Shown one piece after another: positions 8,215 to 16,499 of a stretch of DNA of 64,000 nucleotides (positions within the stretch are counted from its first letter, which is position 1; every line of letters starts with the position of its first letter). The notes below the pieces were generated by a model, which searched no databases, was not told the origin of the DNA, and was given only the letters and a program-made list of their open reading frames with translations. Both the position numbers and the translations under genes were made by a program. The DNA comes from Thermoactinomyces intermedius (GTDB lineage Bacteria; Bacillota; Bacilli; Thermoactinomycetales; Thermoactinomycetaceae), in assembly GCF_016055025.1 (NCBI RefSeq), contig NZ_JAECVW010000004.1. One strand, written 5' to 3'.

Positions 8215-8922
8215 TCAGACTTGCTTGCTTTCTTTGACCTCCGCTTGATCATGTTGATCAAACGAATTTTGGTATTCCACCACGTCCACTTTGCAGCCGG
8301 GGCCGATCTTCACATTTTTTCCCCTGACAATGCCGGCGTGGGTGTATTCCAATTCGATATCATCCCCTTCAATCACTTCGGCTTGCAATGTTTTGTCGGC
8401 AAAAAAGGATTTCAGCCATTTGTTTAAAGCAAAGCTGTTCTTTTTGACGACGATCTTCTCTCCGCCAATTTCCTTTGCTTTGGCATTGCCGAGCAATTCC
8501 ACTTGAATGTTTCCGGCATTTAACAGCCCTTTGATGATAAAAACCCCTTTGATCACCACGGACTCTGCTTCCAAGTCTTCGTCAACCTTTAAGGTTCCGC
8601 GGATGTCTGCCTGGTCGGCGATGAAATTTCCTTTTACTTGGGCGGTCCCGTTGAGCGTGATGTTTTGGGTGTGCACATCCCCTTCTGTCGTCAATTGGCC
8701 ATTCACTTTTGTTTCATCCGCCATTAGTTTCCCTTCAATCGCCGACGAACCACTGACTTTCACCGTTTGTGTTTGCACGTTTCCTTCCACGACACTGTCC
8801 CCGTTTGTGATAAACAACCGGCAATCCAGGTCGCCATTTACTTTTCCCAATCCGTTGATGCGGACCTTTTCGAATGTACCGCCCGAAAAATTTCCGTACC
8901 CGTTGATCAGTAAATCACTCAT
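8215..8922 (-). CDS. Bactofilin-like polymer-forming cytoskeletal protein
   Basis: 235 aa. Residues 1-140 are repeated short beta segments with alternating Gly and hydrophobic residues (INGYGNFSGG, INGLGKVNGD, VSGSSAIEGK, LNGTAQVKGN, IRGTLKVDED), as in the right-handed beta-helix of bactofilins such as Bacillus YhbE/YhbF. A shorter beta region closes the C-terminus. The second ATG (8922) is chosen because GGGGAG lies six bases upstream; it overlaps the end of the yhbD-like gene by eight bases, so the two are co-translated. Bactofilins form filaments linked to shape, motility or sporulation. Confidence 0.83.
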   Translation of the reverse strand: MSDLLINGYGNFSGGTFEKVRINGLGKVNGDLDCRLFITNGDSVVEGNVQTQTVKVSGSSAIEGKLMADETKVNGQLTTEGDVHTQNITLNGTAQVKGNFIADQADIRGTLKVDEDLEAESVVIKGVFIIKGLLNAGNIQVELLGNAKAKEIGGEKIVVKKNSFALNKWLKSFFADKTLQAEVIEGDDIELEYTHAGIVRGKNVKIGPGCKVDVVEYQNSFDQHDQAEVKESKQV

Positions 8923-9565
8923 TTGCATCTCCCCATCCGAAATGTTGAATTTTCCCTTTTAACTTTTCCAATTCCTCTGCAAGCGAAATGCGCAGGAGCA
9001 CTTTCACACGATCATCAAAACAAATTTCTTTAATTTCATTCACCAAAATATAAGTGGTGACCCCCAGTTTGCGGACGACGAATAACTCTGCATTTTTCTT
9101 TTCAAACCGGTGGGAATTGTTTTTCAAAAACAGATACAGCGATTTTCCTTCATCCAAGGTAATTTCACCCGTTTCAAGCAACTGATCCAGAACATAGAGA
9201 TAAAAGAGTTGTTCCAAGGTAAACACATTGGATTGACCATGGATGGACAGGTGCAGTTCAAGCACAACATCCGAAACAATCTTTTTCTCTTGAATTTGCT
9301 CTTTCGTTAGCGAGATTTCCGTAAACCGGGGAGAAAACATTTGCGCAATCTCATCCAAAGACAAATCGTCTTTTAAGCTGATGATTTTATTCACTCGTTG
9401 CAGTATTTTATCGCGAGGGAAAAAGGTTTCCTGCCCGGTGTAGGTGGATTTGCGGATAAACCATTCTTCCGGAATCAAGTTTTTTCGTTTCCAACGGTAT
9501 AATTGTCCGTATGAAATGCCTGTTTCTTTCAACAGGTCTTTTTTTGAAATCAAGTCTTGATCCAT
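8915..9565 (-). CDS. yhbD: YhbD family (DUF4004) HTH protein
   Basis: 216 aa. A MerR-like helix-turn-helix at the N-terminus (SKKDLLKETGISYGQLYRWK, residues 7-26) is followed by a helical domain. In Bacillus subtilis yhbD precedes the bactofilin genes yhbE and yhbF, the same order as here. GAGGAGGTG precedes ATG 9565. It probably regulates the operon: a dyad sits in its promoter region. Confidence 0.82.
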   Translation of the reverse strand: MDQDLISKKDLLKETGISYGQLYRWKRKNLIPEEWFIRKSTYTGQETFFPRDKILQRVNKIISLKDDLSLDEIAQMFSPRFTEISLTKEQIQEKKIVSDVVLELHLSIHGQSNVFTLEQLFYLYVLDQLLETGEITLDEGKSLYLFLKNNSHRFEKKNAELFVVRKLGVTTYILVNEIKEICFDDRVKVLLRISLAEELEKLKGKIQHFGWGDANE

Positions 9566-9590
9566 TCCCCGACACCTCCTCGTCATTATT

Positions 9591-9608
9591 GTAACATAAC
9601 ATTGTTAC
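9591..9608. promoter_or_regulatory. Candidate YhbD operator
   Basis: GTAACA-N6-TGTTAC, a perfect dyad 26 bases upstream of the yhbD start. On the minus strand TACAAT overlaps it and could serve as -10. Autoregulation by the MerR-like protein is an inference. Confidence 0.4.
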
Positions 9609-9996
9609 GTAAAAAAGAGGCGAATGCCCCATCTTATTTTCAGCTCAAGAAATTAAAAAACTCCTCTCCTCTGCAGCGCATGATGCCGACGGTTACGGTT
9701 TGTTTCGTTGCCTTTTGCAATTTGTCGGGACGGCTTTTGCGTCCTGTTCTTTGGGAGCTAAACCGGATTTTTTTGCCAATCCTCCCCTTGCATTTCCATA
9801 TGTTTTGCGTTATGTAAAAATTTTACTTGTTTTCATGATAAATTACATAAAACGCATTCAAAAAGCGGTTTTTTTTAATATTTCACATAGAAATATTATA
9901 TAAATATGTAAAAAAATATTTTTATTTTCTTCTTCTTGTTTTATAATTAAATATATCGATAATTTTGTTGATTCTTTTATGGGAGATGATTCATTC
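9609..9996. other. AT-rich intergenic region before the asparagine synthase gene
   Basis: About 390 bases without a convincing gene. A TATAAT-like box near 9940 has no good -35 partner. GGGAGAT before 9997 is the ribosome binding site of the next gene. Nothing else is recognised. Confidence 0.5.
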
Positions 9997-11820
9997 ATGA
10001 GTGGAATTGCAGGTTGGATTGATTGGGAAAGAGATTTGTCGGGAGAACAAAATGTTTTAAGCAAAATGACCAACGCGATTCAACATCGCGGTCCCGATGA
10101 TGAAGGTTATTGGTTTTCGGAACGTGCAGCGATTGGTCACCGCCGTCTCTTTGTCATCGATCCTGCCGGTGGAAAACAGCCGATGGTTTATCGCTCAGGG
10201 GATCATTCCATCGTACTCTCCTTTGACGGGTTTATCTATAACTTTAAAGATTTGAAAGCAGAACTTGAAAATCTCGGACATCGTTTTGGAACGGAATCGG
10301 ATGCAGAAGTTTTGCTGCACAGCTATTTGGAATGGGGAGAAGATTTCATCCAGCGCATCAACGGGGCGTTTGCCTTTGCCATTTGGGATGAACGTCGCCA
10401 GGCATTGATTTTGGCCCGGGATCGCATCGGAGTCAAACCCCTCTTTTACAAAGTACATAATTCCGGAGTTTTATTTGGTTCCGAATTGAAAGCCATCCTG
10501 GCCCATCCGGAAGTCAAACCGGAAGTGGATGTCGAAGGCTTCAGCGAACTTTTCGGAATGGGACCCATCCGCACCCCCGGTTTTGGTGTGTTCCGCGGAA
10601 TTCAGGAAGTCAAACAGGGTCATTACATTGTTTTCACAAAAGAAAAAGCCGATCATCATCAATATTGGAAATTGGAAAGCACACCGCATGAAGACGATGT
10701 GGATACCACTGTTGAAAAAATCCGGGAAATCCTGAAAGACACTGTGAAACGCCAATTGATCGCCGATGCCCCGATCGTCTCCATGTTATCGGGCGGGTTG
10801 GATTCCAGTGGTCTTACTTCCATGGCTGCCCGGTATTTGGCGGAAGAAGGAAAACAACTCGGTACCTATTCCCTTGACTTTGCCGGAAGCGACAAACATT
10901 TCAAAGCCGACTTGTTGCATGTCAGCCGGGATGAGCCGTATGTTAAAATCGTTGCGGAATATGCAAATACCGATCACCATACTGTCATCATTAACCATGA
11001 TCAGTTGACGGAACATGTATTCCTCCCTGTGGAGGCACACGACTTGCCGGCACTGGGTGAAATGGAAGCATCGTTGCATCTGTTGTTCAGTGAAATGAAG
11101 AAAAATGCGGCAGCCACGCTCTCCGGAGAATCTGCAGATGAAGTTTTCAGCGGATATCCTTGGTTCCATCAGGATGAATTTTTGTTCTCCGGAACGTTCC
11201 CGTGGAGCGCACAAATTCGCTACTTCAAAGATGTTTTGAATGAAGAGGCGATCAAAACACTCCAGCCGGAAGAGCACAGAAACCGCAGATACCAGGAAGC
11301 GGTCAGTGAGGTTCCGAAATTGGACGGGGAAACGGGAATCGAAGAAAAACAACGGGAAATGTCCTACCTTTTCATCACCCGCTTCCTGCCGTTTATGTTG
11401 GAACGGAAAGATCGCATCAGCATGCATAACAGTTTTGAAGCGCGTGTTCCGTTCAGCGATTACCGATTGGTTCAATACTTATTCAATATTCCTTATTCGA
11501 TGAAAACCGTCGACAAAGTCGAAAAAAGCCTGTTGCGCCGTACATTCAAAGGTTATCTGCCGGAAGAAGTGCGCACCCGCAAGAAAAGTGCATATCCGTC
11601 CACAACGGATCCGGTTTACTATCAAAACATCCGCAAGATGTTGAATGAATTGATCGAAGATCCGCAAGCGCCGGTTGCACTGCTTTTGGACAAACAAAAA
11701 ATCCGTCACATTTCCGACAATCTCTTTGAAAAATCTCCGTTTGAAGTCGGAAAAATGATGGAATATATCCTCCAAGTCAACAAATGGATGAAAGACTACA
11801 ATATCTCCCTGAAACTGTAG
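9997..11820 (+). CDS. asnO: AsnO-like asparagine synthase with altered glutaminase site
   Basis: 607 aa, close in length and motifs to Bacillus AsnO (GYPWFHQDEF, DGETGIEEKQ, LLDRKQ-type C-terminus). The C-terminal synthetase has an intact ATP pyrophosphatase loop SGGLDSSG (about 265-272) and SGESADEVF. The N-terminal Ntn glutaminase keeps its overall sequence, but the nucleophile after the initiator Met is Ser (codon AGT) instead of Cys, the NGE glutamine-binding motif is D77-G-F79, and only Arg50 and the SDAE Asp remain. It probably cannot hydrolyse glutamine and may use ammonia. GGGAGAT precedes ATG 9997. Confidence 0.88.
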   Translation: MSGIAGWIDWERDLSGEQNVLSKMTNAIQHRGPDDEGYWFSERAAIGHRRLFVIDPAGGKQPMVYRSGDHSIVLSFDGFIYNFKDLKAELENLGHRFGTESDAEVLLHSYLEWGEDFIQRINGAFAFAIWDERRQALILARDRIGVKPLFYKVHNSGVLFGSELKAILAHPEVKPEVDVEGFSELFGMGPIRTPGFGVFRGIQEVKQGHYIVFTKEKADHHQYWKLESTPHEDDVDTTVEKIREILKDTVKRQLIADAPIVSMLSGGLDSSGLTSMAARYLAEEGKQLGTYSLDFAGSDKHFKADLLHVSRDEPYVKIVAEYANTDHHTVIINHDQLTEHVFLPVEAHDLPALGEMEASLHLLFSEMKKNAAATLSGESADEVFSGYPWFHQDEFLFSGTFPWSAQIRYFKDVLNEEAIKTLQPEEHRNRRYQEAVSEVPKLDGETGIEEKQREMSYLFITRFLPFMLERKDRISMHNSFEARVPFSDYRLVQYLFNIPYSMKTVDKVEKSLLRRTFKGYLPEEVRTRKKSAYPSTTDPVYYQNIRKMLNELIEDPQAPVALLLDKQKIRHISDNLFEKSPFEVGKMMEYILQVNKWMKDYNISLKL

Positions 11821-11827
11821 TCTCATG

Positions 11828-11862
11828 AAAAGGCTGAGTGTCCGCAAGGCACTCAGCCTTTT
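11828..11862 (+). terminator. Terminator of the asparagine synthase gene
   Basis: AAAAGGCTGAGTG pairs with CACTCAGCCTTTT eight bases after the stop codon. Confidence 0.85.
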
Positions 11863-11864
11863 GG

Positions 11865-12200
11865 CTTTCCGGCAACAAAACTCCAACATCTCATGCCTGG
11901 TAGGGGCTTCGATTCTCTTCCTCCGCCTCGCGGATTCGTTGGATCAGGGTATCCAATCACCCATGTGCCTGTCTGTTCCTTCGTATACTTGGAAAGGAGT
12001 CCGGTTTCCTTCTTTGTTAAGGCAGATCACAGCATTGATGGGCTAATGGGTTCAGCGGCCCTTCAGGCAAAATCACTCTAAAATGAACAATTAGAAGAAT
12101 TTAGCCACGTGTTTTTTCAAAAACGCAGCCAATATATGATGTCAAATCAAGCCCAGGACAATAATTAAAAGCCCTCTCCATTAAAGGAGAGGGCTTTTTT
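11865..12200. other. Non-coding stretch with an orphan terminator
   Basis: No gene is supported. A strong hairpin with T-tail, AAAAGCCCTCTCC / GGAGAGGGCTTTTTT (12167-12200), has no recognisable gene before it on the plus strand; it may end transcripts of the CRISPR remnant on the minus strand (the stem is T-flanked both ways). Confidence 0.45.
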
Positions 12201-12309
12201 GTTTCAATTCTCCAGAAGAAGTGTAATCGCATTGACCGACATTTGCTCTGCAGATAGCAAGAACAGTAGCTAAGTTTCAATCCTCTTGTTGAGGTGTAAT
12301 CATTCTGAC
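12201..12309 (-). CRISPR. Minimal CRISPR: two 36-nt repeats and one 37-nt spacer
   Basis: Copies at 12201-12236 and 12274-12309 start exactly 73 bases apart and match at 26 of 36 positions by eye. Read on the minus strand both end in ATTGAAAC, the classic 3' end of many type I/III repeats. The right copy keeps an internal CCTC/GAGG stem; the left one is degenerate, as expected for the leader-distal last repeat. The spacer is 12237-12273. No cas gene is in the window. With only two copies, chance similarity is not fully excluded. Confidence 0.55.
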
Positions 12310-12600
12310 GGCATGTGTCTGAAATACTTGACACGCTTGAGGTTCAACACTGTTTTTCGAATACTTTCTTTTTTAAAAGAAAGTTTCAGGTTATTTTTTT
12401 GGATCAGCTCGAAGCGAAGTGACTTTTCCCTTTATTTCATACGGGTTTCAGCTTTTGCGAGCAACCCTGGGGGTTTTGGACATATCCAAGCGCTCGAAAA
12501 ATCCTTGTATGAGCATCAGGAATATCAATTATTTTCAATTTAGCAAAAAGATAAAAAGCCTGTAAACCTTCAAAATATAACTTTTTAAAGGCAAGAGATA
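12310..12600 (-). promoter_or_regulatory. Leader-like sequence of the CRISPR remnant
   Basis: This gene-free stretch directly precedes the intact repeat in minus orientation. It is AT-rich and includes a CGAGCGC ... AACCCCCAGGGTTGCTCGC segment, which resembles leader sequences of arrays whose repeats end in ATTGAAAC. The 50 bases touching the repeat (12310-12359) have an 86% identical copy at 63381-63430 on the other strand. Leader assignment is inference. Confidence 0.35.
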
Positions 12601-12609
12601 ATCTCTGAT

Positions 12610-12643
12610 AAAAAAACCTCTCCATTACCGGAGAGGTTTTTTT
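12610..12643. terminator. Bidirectional terminator after lysE-like gene
   Basis: AAAAAAACCTCTCC pairs with GGAGAGGTTTTTTT; T-runs on both strands. It ends the exporter gene on the minus strand. Confidence 0.8.
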
Positions 12644-12660
12644 ACATTTGTCCCGGCTGA

Positions 12661-13284
12661 TCACTTTTCCATAAACACCAGGCGAAGGCCTAAAATTGTA
12701 TAAATGGCGGCTTCGATCCAATGAACGCCCCGGGAACGGATGAAGGGTTGCAAAAATTTTTCCCCCAACGCAGCGGCTCCCACCGAGACCAGGCTGAAGA
12801 TAGTTAATGCCTGAAAGATAAACAACATTCCGAGCCCGATGAATTGAAGAGTGATGGATCCTGCGTGAGGGGAAACAAATTGCGGCAAAAAAGCCAAAAA
12901 GAATATGGATACTTTGGGATTGAGCAAATTCATCCAGATTCCCCGTTTATACAAGGCAAAAGCGTTTTGTTTCAAGGTTTTTTGCTTCACGGGTCCGGTG
13001 CCGGAGCTTTTCAACGCTTGCCATGCCAAAAAAAGCAGATAAGCCGCGCCGAAATACTTGAGGATTTGAAACGCCAGCGCCGAATGATAAATGACAGCCG
13101 AAATTCCAACGGCCACGGCGGCCGTATGCCCCAACAAACCGGTGCACAAGCCGAGCGCCGTCATGATCCCCCCTTTTTTTCCTTGCACCATGCTTTGCGT
13201 TGCCACAAAGAGAATATCCGGTCCCGGCATGAGAGTGAGTGCAACAGAAGCCAGCAGAAAATAAAAAACATTGGTCATGTCCAT
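12661..13284 (-). CDS. LysE/RhtB family amino acid exporter
   Basis: 207 aa with about six hydrophobic helices. The N-terminal LTLMPGPDILFVATQ (about 17-31) is the family signature, and MNLLNPKVSIFFLAFLPQF (about 117-135) is the second conserved block. Such proteins export amino acids or homoserine lactone-like compounds across the plasma membrane. GGGAG lies 12 bases before ATG 13284. Substrate is not predictable. Confidence 0.88.
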   Translation of the reverse strand: MDMTNVFYFLLASVALTLMPGPDILFVATQSMVQGKKGGIMTALGLCTGLLGHTAAVAVGISAVIYHSALAFQILKYFGAAYLLFLAWQALKSSGTGPVKQKTLKQNAFALYKRGIWMNLLNPKVSIFFLAFLPQFVSPHAGSITLQFIGLGMLFIFQALTIFSLVSVGAAALGEKFLQPFIRSRGVHWIEAAIYTILGLRLVFMEK

Positions 13285-13330
13285 GAGCAGGTGTACTCCC
13301 TTTCCATGAAAAATCGTTTTTCATTATATT

Positions 13331-13363
13331 AAAAAATCCCCCTGTTTTTCAGGGGGATTTTTT
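13331..13363. terminator. Bidirectional terminator between lysE-like and erm-like genes
   Basis: AAAAAATCCCCCTG pairs with CAGGGGGATTTTTT, T-rich on both sides; it ends the methyltransferase gene on the minus strand. Confidence 0.8.
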
Positions 13364-14165
13364 ATTTTGGCCAGCGGTACGGCGGGACATGCCGGACCAT
13401 GGTGTAAAAAACCACGGCCCACTCTGCGTCGCTTAACCGTCCGACCGGCGTATTCCTGCTCTTCTTCAACGTTTTCACAAGATGCGTGATTTGCGGTGTC
13501 GTGAAAATCCCTCTGAAAACTTCAACGACCGGCAACTCCGGATGCTTCAGGGCATAAGACGCCAGTTTAAAAAACAAAATGCGAAACCGGACGGAAATCA
13601 AGGGAGGGGCTTTTCTCTTGATAAACAAAACGGCCGAATCCACCTTCGGAGGCGGTGCAAAATGATACCGGGCGATGGTCCTTCCCATCGTTAAATCAAA
13701 ATACATCCGCCAAGCCAGAATGCGCGGGTTCGTGGAAGGATGTCTTGTAAAGCGTTTGGCCGCCCCTTTTTCCATCACCAGCAAACCGTTTTGAAACGGA
13801 CTTTCAGGCCGGTCCATCAATCTTTTCATTATCGGGGTGGTGATGGAATAAGGGATATTGGATACCACCGAATACGGTTTTTTAGGCAAGTTCACTTTCA
13901 AAAAATCCTTTTCAATCACCCTGACATTCCTGTGTGGTTTCATTTCTTCCCGCAAAATCTTTGCAAAAGAAAGGTCGTTTTCAATGGCGATGACCTTTTT
14001 GGCTTTTTGCGCCAGATGAACGGTCAAAGCTCCTTTGCCTGCACCGATTTCCACCACCTGATCCTCCGGGCCGACTCCGGACATCTCCACAATGCCCGCT
14101 GCCAACCGTTTGCTTTTCATTAAATGTTGTCCCGGAAAATTTTTTCTTAACTTCTTTTTACTCAT
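13362..14165 (-). CDS. Erm-type 23S rRNA adenine N6-methyltransferase
   Basis: 267 aa. Rossmann methyltransferase of the Erm/KsgA family: NFPGQHLMKSKRLAAGIV (9-26), SAM motif VVEIGAGKGALT (37-48), and catalytic SNIPYSITTPI (about 103-113, the N-I-P-Y motif). Erm enzymes dimethylate A2058 in 23S rRNA and block macrolide, lincosamide and streptogramin B binding. Unlike KsgA it has an RLRF leader peptide and attenuator upstream, which supports an inducible resistance role. AAGGTGAG precedes ATG 14165. Its exact Erm class is not assigned. Confidence 0.85.
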   Translation of the reverse strand: MSKKKLRKNFPGQHLMKSKRLAAGIVEMSGVGPEDQVVEIGAGKGALTVHLAQKAKKVIAIENDLSFAKILREEMKPHRNVRVIEKDFLKVNLPKKPYSVVSNIPYSITTPIMKRLMDRPESPFQNGLLVMEKGAAKRFTRHPSTNPRILAWRMYFDLTMGRTIARYHFAPPPKVDSAVLFIKRKAPPLISVRFRILFFKLASYALKHPELPVVEVFRGIFTTPQITHLVKTLKKSRNTPVGRLSDAEWAVVFYTMVRHVPPYRWPK

Positions 14166-14284
14166 ATTTTCTCACCTTCCGCATTCTGCCCGGTGCAAAG
14201 CGAATGCGGAGATGAGCCTGTTTTTCAGGCGCACGAAAACACACCAAGCCTGTACCGGCCCGGCGGGATGTCGGCAATGAAATC

Positions 14285-14308
14285 AAAAAAGGAGGGGAAT
14301 CCCCTCCC
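14285..14308 (-). terminator. Attenuator terminator in the erm leader
   Basis: On the minus strand GGAGGGG pairs with CCCCTCC over a three-base loop, followed by six T. It lies between the leader peptide and the methyltransferase, so transcription likely stops here unless an alternative fold forms. Confidence 0.75.
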
Positions 14309-14401
14309 TTTTCAATCTATTCATATACACAGGTTTTACCTGAAAAAGGGCAGACTGATCCCGATTCACTCTGCACATGGCAGGGCTTTGAATTTTTAAA
14401 A

Positions 14402-14443
14402 TCAGTTGTTCAAAGCTTGAAATCGGAGTCTGCAGAAATACAT
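14402..14443 (-). CDS. Erm leader peptide (MYFCRLRFQALNN)
   Basis: 13 codons plus TGA, with GGAGG 11 bases before the ATG. The RLRF..LN core matches the known ErmD leader peptide (MRLRFPTLNQ), in which a macrolide-bound ribosome stalls at the Arg-x-Arg motif. Segments of the peptide coding region (GCAGACT, CCGATT, CTTTGAA) have complements further downstream (AGTCTGC, AATCGG, TTCAAAG), giving a long imperfect stem. Stalling within the ORF should open this stem and change the downstream fold. Confidence 0.75.
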   Translation of the reverse strand: MYFCRLRFQALNN

Positions 14444-14486
14444 TTCAGGTAAATCCTCCTTCGTTCTTGATTGAATAACACGGTAA

Positions 14487-14515
14487 AGTCTAACATGGAT
14501 GCTTGTTTTCATCAA
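14487..14515 (-). promoter_or_regulatory. Candidate promoter of the erm leader transcript
   Basis: On the minus strand TTGATG (14510-14515) and TAGACT (14487-14492) are 17 bp apart and about 45 bases before the leader peptide start. The implied untranslated leader is about 310 nt. Confidence 0.5.
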
Positions 14516-14670
14516 CCTTAAAAGTTAATTCCCACCTTCCTGATGCCTGAAATTTTTTCAGTTGATCCCGTCCATTGGTGTGAAAAATGAGATGGATTTG
14601 TGGAATGGATATTATAAAATTGAATCAGGGAATTTTTTTCCTCAAATGAAACAGAAAAGGATGTGAAAAA

Positions 14671-15123
14671 ATGAAACCGTTTTTTGTCATTGGAAAGAGT
14701 TTGTTCTGTTTTTTGCTGGTCCTGACCATTGCCGGAACAACCGGTTTTTCTCCCCTTCCGTTAGCAGCGGCAGATCAGCCTGCAAACTCGGAGCAGTGCC
14801 CGAATGCGGAGAATTTGATCCAACCGGATGAAAACGCGGAAAAAGAAATCCGTGATGTCCTCCCGCAATTGATTCAAGAAACCTATGGCGACGATTCCCG
14901 TTACCAAAATTACGAGGTCAAACGGATCCTTTCCCTCAAGGATCCCGAATCTTCCCCCTACTCCGGCATCGCTGAACAACAGTGCGGAAAAGAAGTTGCC
15001 GGAAAATCCCTGCTGGTGGAACTGTTCTTCCCGGAATTCCTCCCCAGCGCCAGCTTGTCGCAAGGACAAGTTTTCGTGGCCAAAACGAATGAGGGATGGA
15101 AAGTTTGGTATCGCTATCATTAA
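14671..15123 (+). CDS. Secreted protein of unknown function
   Basis: 150 aa. The N-terminus is a typical Sec signal peptide: MKPFFVIGK, a hydrophobic core to about residue 22, and a likely cleavage after LPLAAA near residue 34. The mature part is small and acidic, with two cysteines (in EQCPNAE and QQCGKEV) that may form a disulfide. No family is recognised. AAAGGATGTG precedes the ATG. A terminator follows at once, so it is monocistronic. Confidence 0.7.
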   Translation: MKPFFVIGKSLFCFLLVLTIAGTTGFSPLPLAAADQPANSEQCPNAENLIQPDENAEKEIRDVLPQLIQETYGDDSRYQNYEVKRILSLKDPESSPYSGIAEQQCGKEVAGKSLLVELFFPEFLPSASLSQGQVFVAKTNEGWKVWYRYH

Positions 15124-15128
15124 AACTG

Positions 15129-15164
15129 AAATCGCCCTTGGACAGTTTGTCTAAGGGCGATTTT
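15129..15164 (+). terminator. Terminator after the secreted protein gene
   Basis: AATCGCCCTTG pairs with CTAAGGGCGATT, followed by TTTC. Confidence 0.75.
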
Positions 15165-15366
15165 CTTCCGGTTGCTCCTTTGCATCCTCCACCGTTTTCC
15201 CCAAATGCCGGAGGATTTGATCCAATTTCTGATTGATCTGGTGAGTCATCATCACCATTAGTTTCAAGCTGCTCATGATGGTGTAAACAAACTTTGCAAA
15301 CGATACGAAAAATAAGATGACCAGGACGATGAGCACCAAATTGTAAATCAAATTAAAGAATAACAT
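15151..15366 (-). CDS. Small membrane protein, DUF4083-like
   Basis: 71 aa: an N-terminal transmembrane helix (about residues 3-30) followed by a charged coiled-coil-like tail with QKLDQILRHL, the arrangement seen in DUF4083 proteins. No clear ribosome binding site precedes ATG 15366, so the start is uncertain. Function unknown. Confidence 0.5.
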   Translation of the reverse strand: MLFFNLIYNLVLIVLVILFFVSFAKFVYTIMSSLKLMVMMTHQINQKLDQILRHLGKTVEDAKEQPEENRP

Positions 15367-15594
15367 AAAAATTATTACATTTACGAATATTTTTTAATCC
15401 TTTATGTTTGTAAATCATCAAAAAGGGGTAATTCTTCTCTGCCGATCGTCAGAAGGGCTGTGAATGATGAAATCTTTATCAAAGGGATTTCGTTCAAAAT
15501 ACATTAAGTGAAAAAATGAAATTTCATCTGACAAGCGATCAATATTTTGAATTTTATAACTCTGCCGTCTCAAGGAAGGAGCCCGTGGAAAGAC

Positions 15595-16497
15595 ATGGTC
15601 TTACAAACCGAAAATCTTTCGAAAGCTTATCGCGGCCAAATGGTTGTAAACCGGTTAAACATACAAATTGAAAAAGGACAAATTTACGGTTTTTTGGGCC
15701 CGAATGGCGCCGGGAAAACAACAACCATTCGCATGATTTTGGGACTTACCCGCCCGACGGAGGGGACGGTCCGGATTTTCGGGAAAGAATTTCACAAACA
15801 TCGCATTTCCATACTGAGCCGGGTAGGCTGTTTGGTGGAAACCCCCGGCTACTATGGACATTTAAATGGTTACGAAAATTTGGATATCGCCCGCCGGATG
15901 CTTAAAGTTCCTCCGTCACGGATTGATGAAGTGCTGAAAATGGTTCATTTGGAAGATGCAAAACATAAAAAAGCCAAAGATTATTCGCTCGGTATGAAAC
16001 AACGGTTGGGAATCGCCATGGCTCTTCTGAACAAACCGGACTTTCTCATTCTGGATGAACCGACAAACGGTCTGGATCCATCCGGAATACAAGAAATCCG
16101 GGAATTGATCAAACAACTTCCGCAGATGTTTAATGTGACCGTATTCGTGTCCAGCCATTTGTTGAGTGAAGTGGAACAAATGGCTTCCCATGTTGGTATT
16201 ATTCATCAAGGCCGGCTTTTGTTTCAGGGATCACTTGCGGACTTGAAAAAACAAAACCAAAAACAGTTTAAATTGAAGACAGACCGGTTGGACGAAGCTG
16301 AGAAATTGTTGAAGCAACATCACTATTCCATTTCGCGGGATCAAGAGTTTATTTATATCGACTCCCTGCCGACGGAAAAAATTAATTCATTACAAAGATT
16401 ACTCATCGACCATCACTTTATCATTTATCACTTCCAAGAAGAAGAAAACTCGCTGGAACAAATGTTTTTTCAGATTTTGGAGAATGGAGATCATTGA
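15595..16497 (+). CDS. ABC transporter ATP-binding protein, BcrA/lantibiotic-immunity type
   Basis: 300 aa. Walker A GPNGAGKTT (about 38-46), signature YSLGMKQRLG (about 139-148), Walker B FLILDEPTNGLD (about 160-171) and switch His in SSHLL. The roughly 90-residue C-terminal extension is as in BcrA, MutF and EpiF proteins, which drive export of peptide antibiotics from the membrane. GGAAGGAG lies 13 bases before ATG 15595; an upstream in-frame extension has no better site. Two permeases follow; the next starts three bases after its stop. Confidence 0.87.
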   Translation: MVLQTENLSKAYRGQMVVNRLNIQIEKGQIYGFLGPNGAGKTTTIRMILGLTRPTEGTVRIFGKEFHKHRISILSRVGCLVETPGYYGHLNGYENLDIARRMLKVPPSRIDEVLKMVHLEDAKHKKAKDYSLGMKQRLGIAMALLNKPDFLILDEPTNGLDPSGIQEIRELIKQLPQMFNVTVFVSSHLLSEVEQMASHVGIIHQGRLLFQGSLADLKKQNQKQFKLKTDRLDEAEKLLKQHHYSISRDQEFIYIDSLPTEKINSLQRLLIDHHFIIYHFQEEENSLEQMFFQILENGDH

Positions 16498-16499
16498 TC

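Noticed and set aside
8182..8215. Terminator after the thioredoxin-like gene
   Set aside because: GCCGCCCC/GGGGCGG forms a stem but neither strand has a T-run; kept out of the feature list.
12286..12543. Plus-strand frame of 85 codons beside the CRISPR remnant
   Set aside because: No homology visible, no ribosome binding site, and it overlaps the repeat and leader-like sequence.
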